Of a stretch of DNA of 6,036 nt, positions 1 through 5,328 are shown in pieces. Within the stretch, counting starts at the first letter, position 1; each line of letters begins with the position of its first letter. A program made the position numbers and the translations under genes. The stretch covers positions 1-6,036 of the forward strand of contig JAQVUQ010000178.1 in the NCBI GenBank assembly GCA_028699365.1. Reading direction: 5' to 3'. Source of the DNA: a bacterium (GTDB taxonomy: Bacteria > UBP13 > UBA5359). The notes under the pieces were generated by a model, which was given only the letters and a program-made list of their open reading frames with translations, searched no databases and was not told where the DNA came from.

Positions 1-437
1 CTGAACTCCGACACTACGTTGGTATGATCCCAGCCGGCGGGAGCGCCCTGTCGCAGGGGTGCACTGTAATAGACGAAGAAGCGCCCGTTGTTTCTGTAAT
101 CAGGGTGGAAGGCAAGACCAAGCAGACCTCGTTCGTCATAATTGGGGTTCAAAGGCACTATGCGGCTGGTGATGTTCAGAAAAGGCTGGTCAAGCAAGGT
201 GCCTCCGGGCGGAAGAATACGTATAGTTCCCACCTGGTCTGCGATGAAGAGTCTGCCGCTGCCGTCGTCGGCATGTGTCAGAACTACGGGAGCCGTCATT
301 CCCCCGGCTACCTGTTGCAGGCCCACATTTACGGTATCCGGAGTTGGTGCATGGCAACCCTGAAGTGATAAGAACAACAGCGGAACTGCAGCAAGCAACA
401 GCATGATCTTAACATGCTTATTAATTTGTCCAATCAT
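1..437 (-). CDS. PQQ-type glucose/sorbosone dehydrogenase family protein, exported (3' part outside window)
   Basis: The first 145 codons of a gene that continues past the left edge. The start is the ATG at 437-435, chosen because an AAAGGAG ribosome binding site lies 6 nt upstream (444-450). Residues 1-28 form a secretion signal: basic N-terminus (K7, H8, K10), hydrophobic core at about 11-25, then L-Q-G-C ending at C28, which resembles a lipobox although Q at the -2 position is uncommon. Cleavage after HA at 30 by signal peptidase I is an alternative. The mature part begins a beta-propeller of the glucose/sorbosone dehydrogenase family: GRLFIADQVGTIRIL at 61-75 is a typical first blade, and GLLGLAFHPDY at 104-114 followed by NGRFFVYYS at 117-125 is the family hallmark. 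Known members oxidise aldose sugars outside the cytoplasm with PQQ. Some homologues lack activity, and the metal- and cofactor-binding residues further on are not visible, so substrate and activity are open. The family call is strong. Confidence 0.88.
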   Translation of the reverse strand, partial: MIGQINKHVKIMLLLAAVPLLFLSLQGCHAPTPDTVNVGLQQVAGGMTAPVVLTHADDGSGRLFIADQVGTIRILPPGGTLLDQPFLNITSRIVPLNPNYDERGLLGLAFHPDYRNNGRFFVYYSAPLRQGAPAGWDHTNVVSEF

Positions 438-612
438 TTCAAACTCCTTTCTCGGTTTGTTCTCTAATTGTCAATTATTACCCAAATAGAGTCTGTCTAA
501 TCATCGCTAAATTGTAATCAAGAAGTATGTGTGCTAATCTACCTCATGAGATCAGCCATTAAGAAATGAACAGGGAACCCGATAGGGCATGCATGGGATT
601 CCTGAGACCAAC

Positions 613-629
613 AACCAGCAACCAGCAAC
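613..629. repeat. Short tandem heptamer repeat (AACCAGC x 2.4)
   Basis: Two perfect copies of AACCAGC plus AAC lie head to tail between the intergenic region and the aminotransferase ribosome binding site. Short intergenic tandem repeats of this kind are scattered through many bacterial genomes and can vary in copy number. Its place just upstream of a hairpin and a Shine-Dalgarno sequence means that copy-number changes would alter the 5' leader of the aminotransferase mRNA. No function can be read from the sequence. Confidence 0.6.
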
Positions 630-630
630 T

Positions 631-645
631 GCGCCCACAGGGCGC
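631..645 (+). promoter_or_regulatory. GC hairpin immediately upstream of the aminotransferase ribosome binding site
   Basis: GCGCCC at 631-636 and GGGCGC at 640-645 form a perfect 6 bp all-GC stem with a 3-nt ACA loop. One nucleotide separates it from the AAAGGAG ribosome binding site at 647-653. There is no U tract, so it is not a typical intrinsic terminator. A stem directly beside the Shine-Dalgarno could limit ribosome access or protect the 5' end of the transcript. Which of these applies is inference. Confidence 0.45.
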
Positions 646-659
646 TAAAGGAGACGGAC

Positions 660-2075
660 ATGACCGATGATTTGCATAACCGATTGCAGGAATTGACGAC
701 GCTTGCGGAGGCTGTATCCCTGTCACGGGAAGCCAACATAGAGAACCACCGGCGCTATGTAAACCCGGAACTGGTGGCTATGATGGGACTGATAGGTTTT
801 GACAAGCGTTTTGTCAGGGCTGAGGGAACCGTTCTCTGGGACGAGGCCGGTGACGAATACCTGGATTTTCTGGGTGCATACGGCGCTTTGAACCTGGGCC
901 ACAATCATCCGGATATAGAGGCTGCAGTAGCCTCAGTCAGTAAATTGCCAAACCTGCTGCAGGCATCGCTAAATCCGCTGGCCGGTGCGCTGGCCCGCAA
1001 TCTGGCCCTTCTGACTCCGGGAGATCTTCAGTATTCCTTTTTCGGCAACAGCGGGGCAGAGGCGGTGGAGGGTGCCTTGAAACTGGCAAGGGCTGCCACC
1101 GGCAGAACCGGGATACTCTCCTGTCACGGTTCTTTTCATGGTAAGACCTTTGGAGCTTTATCGGTAACCGGGCGGGATAAATATCGCCGGCCGTTCGAAC
1201 CGCTGCTGCCCGGTGTCTCTTTCGTTCCCTATGGAGATATTTCAGCCTTGAAAGATGCCCTTGCCGGCGGAGATATCGCCGCCTTTATTGTGGAGCCCAT
1301 TCAGGGTGAAGGCGGTATCATTGTGGCGCCGGACGGCTATCTGCCTGAGGCCCGGAGGCTCTGTACGGCTGCCGGCACGGCCCTGATAATAGATGAAATT
1401 CAAACAGGGTGCGGCAGAACGGGCAAGCTGTTTGCCTGCGAGCACGAAGGAGTAGTTCCGGATATAATGTGCATATCCAAATCGTTTGGCGGCGGGTTAA
1501 TGCCGCTCTCCGCTTACATTGCGTCTGCAGAGATATGGAAGCAGGCTTACGGCGGCATGGAGAAGGCGACACTGCATACGTCTACTTTCGGCGGCAATAC
1601 ACGTGCTGCCGCGGCAGGCCTGGCAGCACTGGAGACTATCTGTCGAGATGATCTGCCCGGACAGGCGGCGGCCAAGGGCGATTATCTCCTGACAAAGCTG
1701 CATGAGCTTAAGGAATGTTTCCCGTTGATCAGGGATGTTAGAGGCAGAGGGCTTATGATAGGCATGGAGATAGAACGGCCCGGCGACGGTGTTCTTGACA
1801 GGCTCACCGGAGGAGCCGTCAGTCGCATGGCGGAAGAGTATGCCGGGGCCATGGTGGCCGGTGAACTGCTCAACAGGCATCGCATCGTTACCGCTTATAC
1901 GTTGAACAACCCGTCGGTTATACGTCTGGAACCGCCGCTGACTATATCTTACGAGCAGATAGACCGTTTACTGCAAGGGTTGGAGGATATTCTGTCCATG
2001 AATAAGGGGCTGGGCGGTATGGCACTCTCCAGTGCCAAAACAGCGCTGGGATCGTTACTGAGGCTTGGCAGGTAG
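660..2075 (+). CDS. Class III PLP-dependent aminotransferase, putrescine/ornithine aminotransferase-like
   Basis: A complete 471-residue fold-type I aminotransferase that should transfer the amino group of an amine or omega-amino acid to a 2-oxo acid in the cytoplasm. The ATG at 660 has AAAGGAG 6 nt upstream. Visible landmarks: the GxYLDFLGAYGALNLGHNHP-type entry block at about 65-84; GNSGAEAVEGALKLAR at 129-144, which holds the PLP phosphate-binding turn; HGSFHGKTFGALSVTG at 156-171; VEPIQGEGG at 211-219; IIDEIQTGCGRTGK at 243-256 with D245 expected to bind the pyridine nitrogen; and SKSFGGG at 273-279 with K274 as the Schiff-base lysine. The long N-terminal helix region before residue 50 and total length near 460-470 match the putrescine aminotransferase (PatA/YgjG) branch better than acetylornithine aminotransferase (about 400). 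Substrate cannot be fixed from motifs: putrescine, ornithine, lysine or another omega-amine are all possible. No catalytic residue is missing. The gene stands alone on its strand and converges on the tad-like cluster. Confidence 0.93.
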   Translation: MTDDLHNRLQELTTLAEAVSLSREANIENHRRYVNPELVAMMGLIGFDKRFVRAEGTVLWDEAGDEYLDFLGAYGALNLGHNHPDIEAAVASVSKLPNLLQASLNPLAGALARNLALLTPGDLQYSFFGNSGAEAVEGALKLARAATGRTGILSCHGSFHGKTFGALSVTGRDKYRRPFEPLLPGVSFVPYGDISALKDALAGGDIAAFIVEPIQGEGGIIVAPDGYLPEARRLCTAAGTALIIDEIQTGCGRTGKLFACEHEGVVPDIMCISKSFGGGLMPLSAYIASAEIWKQAYGGMEKATLHTSTFGGNTRAAAAGLAALETICRDDLPGQAAAKGDYLLTKLHELKECFPLIRDVRGRGLMIGMEIERPGDGVLDRLTGGAVSRMAEEYAGAMVAGELLNRHRIVTAYTLNNPSVIRLEPPLTISYEQIDRLLQGLEDILSMNKGLGGMALSSAKTALGSLLRLGR

Positions 2076-2081
2076 GCGCTT

Positions 2082-3374
2082 TTACTCTTCCAGCAGTATG
2101 CCGCCGGTGGGTGCTATAATGGAAGTGGGTTCCGAAGCGTCGATCTGCAACCATGAGTTACCGATAATAGCTATACGATAAGCTATTACCATGCTTCGTA
2201 TCAGGCCGATATTTCCCTGAAGATCCAACTCGGCATTGGGCAGGTAGAATGTGCCCTGAATGGACCAGTCAGCATTACTGGTTACGGTCATGGCGGTGTG
2301 GTTATCCCTTGCCTGGAAGATAGTTATGCCGGCGTAGGTGCCGGTTGTAGCTGGGGTGAGGTCTACATCGGTGTTTCCGGTGAACTCCAGTTCTCCTCCC
2401 TGGTTATAGATCAGGACGTTGCTGCCGTTAACATCGGCATTACCGCTGATCTCTATGCCGTTCCGGAAGATATAGGTGCCGGGATTGAAGAAGACGTCGG
2501 CATTGCCTCGAATCGTCAATCTCCCCGTATATATGCCCGGGTTCAATGTAACTGAACTATTGCCCTGAATTGTCTGGCCGGCGAAGGATGGCAGTCCGGT
2601 CGTGGAAGGCACCGGCAGTTGTATCAGCGGGTCAGGTGAAGGGACCTGCCCTGTCAACGGAGTGGGGGTCATATGGATATTACCCCAGGCGCGGTAATTT
2701 CCTACTATATACGTGCCAAGTGTCGAAAGCCTGACGTTACCGTTCAGCGACATGGCGTTGTCGGCAGTGGAATCGACTACCAGGCAACCGTTGGGAACGT
2801 TAAACTCTGCGTTGCCGGTAAGCTGAAATGAAGAACCGCCGTTGGGGTCCAGAACCACCATGCCTCTGGCCGACCCGTAACCCCCGCCGTTGCTGCCGGA
2901 AGCCTCGGCGCTGACAGCAAAAGTGCGTATGCCGATAACCGGCATAAAGAAGAGGCGGAGTTGCCTTACGGCTCTGGTCTTCATTAACTGTGATGGCGGT
3001 CGTTGATTGCCGGATATAGTATAGGGAGTGATAGCCTGAAACTGGTCATTGCCTATGGTGTAGTATGAGGCATTGGGATCGGCACCGACCGGGGTAACGA
3101 TAGCTTGAATCATGGGTGGATTGCTCGGAGAGACGTTTTGTGCGTAACATTGTGCCGCTGCCAGCTTGGCATCATAGCTTGAAGGCAACTCCTGGGAGCC
3201 GGCCAGAACTGCGGCATCCACCATATTCTGAAGGCGGTTGCGGGAGAGGTAGATATATCCTATATCCACTCCCATTCCGGCTGCAACCAACAGCACGACC
3301 ATCATGATGGCCACCATTACCATGGCCTGCGCTGAGCGATTTTCCGATTTTGAAGAACGCTTTTTTATGCTCAA
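2082..3374 (-). CDS. TadG-like membrane-anchored protein with beta-solenoid-like repeat region (downstream copy)
   Basis: A 430-residue protein, last gene of the cluster. The start is a TTG at 3374-3372 with GGAGG 7 nt upstream (3382-3386). A basic N-terminus (K4, K5, R6, K9, R13) precedes one membrane segment at about 17-38. The block GVDIGYIYLSRNRLQNMVDAAVLAG (35-59) is typical of the Tad/TadG-type pilus-associated family, whose members are envelope proteins exposed outside the cytoplasmic membrane. After a conserved module to about residue 160 comes a region rich in G-N turns, with GN at 187, 212, 271, 290, 311, 333, 387 and 405, each next to alternating hydrophobic residues. It includes NPGIYTG and NPGTYIF (278-303). 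The roughly 20-residue spacing suggests a right-handed beta-helix. The C-terminus ends GGILLEE. It is a paralogue of the gene at 3421-4755. The stop is 6 bp from the convergent aminotransferase stop. The Tad-type anchor is well supported. The solenoid fold and a role in pili or surface attachment are inferred. Confidence 0.85.
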   Translation of the reverse strand: MSIKKRSSKSENRSAQAMVMVAIMMVVLLVAAGMGVDIGYIYLSRNRLQNMVDAAVLAGSQELPSSYDAKLAAAQCYAQNVSPSNPPMIQAIVTPVGADPNASYYTIGNDQFQAITPYTISGNQRPPSQLMKTRAVRQLRLFFMPVIGIRTFAVSAEASGSNGGGYGSARGMVVLDPNGGSSFQLTGNAEFNVPNGCLVVDSTADNAMSLNGNVRLSTLGTYIVGNYRAWGNIHMTPTPLTGQVPSPDPLIQLPVPSTTGLPSFAGQTIQGNSSVTLNPGIYTGRLTIRGNADVFFNPGTYIFRNGIEISGNADVNGSNVLIYNQGGELEFTGNTDVDLTPATTGTYAGITIFQARDNHTAMTVTSNADWSIQGTFYLPNAELDLQGNIGLIRSMVIAYRIAIIGNSWLQIDASEPTSIIAPTGGILLEE

Positions 3375-3386
3375 GCATTTGCCTCC
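3375..3386 (-). promoter_or_regulatory. GGAGG ribosome binding site deciding a TTG start (downstream tadG-like gene)
   Basis: On the minus strand GGAGG (3386-3382) is followed by CAAATGC and then TTG (3374). The TTG lies 7 nt from GGAGG, the usual optimum. An ATG 4 nt earlier (3378-3376) lies only 3 nt away and opens a different frame. The TTG opens the frame with the basic segment and membrane anchor, so it is the start. The same arrangement is repeated before the upstream paralogue. Confidence 0.75.
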
Positions 3387-3420
3387 GGTTTACCCGCCAA
3401 TTAAGATGTGTGACAAGGAA

Positions 3421-4755
3421 TTACTCCTCAAGCGTAATTCCTCCTGTTGCTCCTCCGGTAGCGCCTGGTTCGACGGCATTAATATTCAGAGAACAACTGT
3501 TTCTGACATTTACTTTATTTGCGATGACCATATCCATAGTGTACTGGACATCGCCTGTAGCGCTCAACGTTGCTGATGGCAAATAGATGGTGCCGTGTTC
3601 AGACCATCCGGTGCTGTTGCGAATCAACATTTCGCTGGTGTTATTGCGTGCCTGAAAGACAAGCATACCTTCGTAGAGACCGGAGGTTGGCGGTGTCACG
3701 TAGAATCTGCTGTTACCGGAGCTGTCAAAGACTCCGCCGGCATTGTAGAACATAACCCCGCTACCGAACGCCTGAGCGCTGGCGGTGATCGTAATGCCGT
3801 TTTGCAGGATATAAACGCCTGGCGCAAAGGTCACTCTGCAGTCGCCCTGGAGTATGATTTTACCGGTGTAAACGCCGGGTTGCAGAGTAAGCTCATTTAT
3901 CCACCATGGAGGCGCTGAACTGGAGTAGGGGATAGTTATGCCTGAAAAGACAGGCAGACCTTGTGTGGATGGCGCCGTTAGATCGGCTAGCGGGTCAGAT
4001 AACGGCGGTTGATTTGTAAGAGGTGCCGGATCCAATACAACTGGTGCATTTTTATTCTTGGCCCATCCGCCGACAATATATGTCTGTCGGGTGTGAATTT
4101 CGGAAGAACCGTCTATATAAAGAGCCTGACTGTTATCGGACTGAATAATGGCGGAACCGTTGGGAACCCTGACCCTGGCGTTACCGGTAATCTGCAGTGC
4201 TCTGTATGCATCAGGATTAAGGACTATCAGCCCTCGTCCGGCACCGCCGCTGCCGGCACCCTTGCTGGATGAAGCCTCTGCACTGACAGTGAAAGTGCGT
4301 ATGTTGATAAGAGGCATGAAGAAGAGGTGAAGTTGCCTGCGAGCTTTGACCTTGATGATCTGGGAAGCCGGGCGTTGATTGCCGGGAATTGTATAAGGGG
4401 TGATAGCCTGGAATTCATCGCTGCCAATGGTGTAATATGAGGCGTTGGGATCAGCCCCTGCCGGAGGCGTGGCGAACTGCGGTATAGGTGGATTAGCAGG
4501 AGAGATGTTGCGTGCATAACACGCTGCGGATGCCTGCCTGGCATCGTAGCTTGACGGCAACCCCTGAGCCCCGGCCAGAGCCGCGGCATCCGTCATGTTC
4601 TGAAGACTGTTGCGGCTCAGATATATGTATCCCAGATCCACGCCCATTCCGGCGGCTATAACCAACACTATAACCGCTATTGCCACTATTACCATGGCCT
4701 GTCCTGAGAGCTTGGTTGATTTATTTGATTTTAAAGAACAACTTCCAATATTCAA
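3421..4755 (-). CDS. TadG-like membrane-anchored protein with beta-solenoid-like region (upstream copy)
   Basis: A 444-residue paralogue of the protein at 2082-3374, beginning 15 nt after the TadE-like stop, so very likely co-transcribed and translationally linked. The start is TTG at 4755-4753, with GGAGG 7 nt upstream (4763-4767). A basic N-terminus (K9, K12, K15) leads into SGQAM and a membrane segment at about 20-41, then GVDLGYIYLSRNSLQNM (38-54) and DAAALAGAQ (56-64), the Tad family signature. Residues 99-131 are nearly the same as in the other copy. The C-terminal part keeps the pattern of short strands and turns (ITGNAR at 189-194, LQPGVYTG at 291-298, APGVYILQNGI at 311-321, SSGNSR at 345-350), but most G-N turns have become G-S, G-D, S-A or N-S. 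It ends GGITLEE. An insertion around 280-287 (SAPPWWIN) is absent from the paralogue. A role as a minor, pilus-associated or surface protein is inferred from the family. No enzyme motif is visible. Confidence 0.85.
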   Translation of the reverse strand: MNIGSCSLKSNKSTKLSGQAMVIVAIAVIVLVIAAGMGVDLGYIYLSRNSLQNMTDAAALAGAQGLPSSYDARQASAACYARNISPANPPIPQFATPPAGADPNASYYTIGSDEFQAITPYTIPGNQRPASQIIKVKARRQLHLFFMPLINIRTFTVSAEASSSKGAGSGGAGRGLIVLNPDAYRALQITGNARVRVPNGSAIIQSDNSQALYIDGSSEIHTRQTYIVGGWAKNKNAPVVLDPAPLTNQPPLSDPLADLTAPSTQGLPVFSGITIPYSSSAPPWWINELTLQPGVYTGKIILQGDCRVTFAPGVYILQNGITITASAQAFGSGVMFYNAGGVFDSSGNSRFYVTPPTSGLYEGMLVFQARNNTSEMLIRNSTGWSEHGTIYLPSATLSATGDVQYTMDMVIANKVNVRNSCSLNINAVEPGATGGATGGITLEE

Positions 4756-4767
4756 GCATTTGCCTCC
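4756..4767 (-). promoter_or_regulatory. GGAGG ribosome binding site deciding a TTG start (upstream tadG-like gene)
   Basis: GGAGG (4767-4763 on the minus strand) is followed by CAAATGC and the TTG at 4755. The sequence GCCGGAGGCAAATGC is almost identical to the leader of the downstream paralogue. The out-of-frame ATG at 4759-4757 lies only 3 nt from GGAGG and would give a 12-codon peptide ending in TAA, whereas the TTG frame encodes the full protein. Confidence 0.75.
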
Positions 4768-4770
4768 GGC

Positions 4771-5193
4771 TTATCCGCTCACCGGCTTTTCCATGCGCAT
4801 GATCGACTGAGCCTGTACTGGCATAGGATCCGGGACAAGCAAGTTCATCATTGGTACTATGAGATGCTCGTTATAGATCACGTGAACGGTCACGTCTGTG
4901 CCGGCCGTTCTTGAAGCTTCGTTTGAAGGGGTAATGGTTATCGTGATCTGATCTGCGTTGAGTGTTGACAGAGACTCCATGACTTTGGAGGTTATCTGCG
5001 CGTTAGTCTTGCCGACGACTGCGGCTCTTGCCCCAAGCCTGGTTCCGTTGACAACGGCTATATATGACTTTAAAAATAGTCCGAATTGTATTATGCCCAT
5101 AAGTAAAAGCAGCAGGACAGGAATGACCATAGCCAACTCGGTCATAGCCTGACCTTTACGATCGTTTTTCCCCCACCAATAAGCTGTCTTCAT
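4771..5193 (-). CDS. TadE-like pseudopilin / minor pilin
   Basis: A 140-residue protein, first gene of the cluster. The start is the ATG at 5193-5191. The frame stays open for 55 more codons upstream, but that part is encoded by intergenic repeats, and the promoter lies directly before this ATG. Residues 1-13 are polar and basic, followed by G14-Q15-A16-M17-T18-E19 and a hydrophobic stretch at about 20-42. This matches the TadE family and the type IVb prepilin pattern: cleavage would follow G14, leaving E19 at position +5 of the mature protein. NGTRLGARAAVVG (54-66) is the conserved region after the helix in TadE-like proteins. In the Aggregatibacter Tad system TadE is a processed pseudopilin needed for Flp pilus production, and that role is inferred here by family. 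Residues 67-140 are a small exported domain with no catalytic motif. There is no good Shine-Dalgarno sequence. Confidence 0.86.
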   Translation of the reverse strand: MKTAYWWGKNDRKGQAMTELAMVIPVLLLLLMGIIQFGLFLKSYIAVVNGTRLGARAAVVGKTNAQITSKVMESLSTLNADQITITITPSNEASRTAGTDVTVHVIYNEHLIVPMMNLLVPDPMPVQAQSIMRMEKPVSG

Positions 5194-5199
5194 GAGCAA

Positions 5200-5227
5200 A
5201 TTATACCTTATGCAGGTCCTTTTGCAA
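5200..5227 (-). promoter_or_regulatory. Sigma-70-type promoter of the tad-like cluster, probably giving a leaderless mRNA
   Basis: On the minus strand TTGCAA (5227-5222; 4 of 6 consensus bases) is followed after 16 bp by a perfect TATAAT (5205-5200). Six bases then separate TATAAT from the ATG of the TadE-like gene, so the expected transcription start falls on or beside the A at 5193. No GGAGG-type site lies in those six bases, and the nearest AAGG is about 12 nt upstream, inside the promoter. The simplest reading is a leaderless first gene followed by two genes with strong ribosome binding sites. Confidence 0.65.
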
Positions 5228-5250
5228 GCATTTGGGACCATTTGCATGTT

Positions 5251-5269
5251 CAGGCACAAAGGCACAAAG
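5251..5269 (+). repeat. GGCACAAA-type tandem repeat, copy A
   Basis: About two and a quarter copies of the octamer AGGCACAA, preceded by C. It is the first of three direct copies that start exactly 40 bp apart (5251, 5291, 5331). Its 19 bases are identical to the core of copy C, and it lies about 24 bp upstream of the -35 element of the tad-like promoter. Confidence 0.75.
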
Positions 5270-5290
5270 CCTCTAGGGCCGTTTGAAAGC

Positions 5291-5310
5291 CAGGCACAGA
5301 GGCACACAAC
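5291..5310 (+). repeat. GGCACAAA-type tandem repeat, copy B (degenerate)
   Basis: CAGGCACAGAGGCACACAAC has the same layout as copies A and C with a few substitutions. It starts exactly 40 bp after copy A and 40 bp before copy C. The sequence between copies is not conserved, apart from short shared words such as TGAAAGC (5284-5290, 5311-5317) and TATCCGGG (5321-5328, 5362-5369). Confidence 0.65.
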
Positions 5311-5328
5311 TGAAAGCAGGTATCCGGG

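Larger units (their letters stand above)
438..659. promoter_or_regulatory. Divergent intergenic region between the dehydrogenase and aminotransferase genes
   Basis: This 222 bp gap must hold the promoters of both divergent genes unless they are driven from further away. The left part (about 455-545) is clearly more AT-rich than the coding sequence. It contains several -10-like hexamers, for example AATAAT and TACAAT on the minus strand (474-479, 511-516) and TCTAAT on the plus strand (496-501). I could not pair any of them with a good -35 at 16-18 bp, so no specific promoter is called. A TTGACA hexamer on the minus strand (469-474) lies inside the near-palindrome AATTGTCAATT but has no -10 at the right distance. 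The right part holds the heptamer repeat and hairpin listed separately. Confidence 0.4.

Noticed and set aside
24-368. Plus-strand reading frames of 114 and 73 codons at the left end
   Set aside because: They are shadows of the minus-strand dehydrogenase-like gene, which has a signal peptide, family motifs and a good ribosome binding site.
468-501. Plus-strand promoter TTGTCA ... TCTAAT before the aminotransferase
   Set aside because: Each hexamer is close to consensus, but the spacing is 22 bp, too long for a sigma-70-type promoter.
1497-1880. 127-codon minus-strand frame inside the aminotransferase
   Set aside because: It lies wholly within conserved aminotransferase coding sequence, has no ribosome binding site, and shows no recognisable protein features.
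3172-3378. 68-codon reading frame from the ATG at 3378 on the minus strand
   Set aside because: It overlaps the TadG-like gene in another frame, the ATG is too close to GGAGG, and beyond the first 12 residues it resembles nothing encoded by the paralogue.
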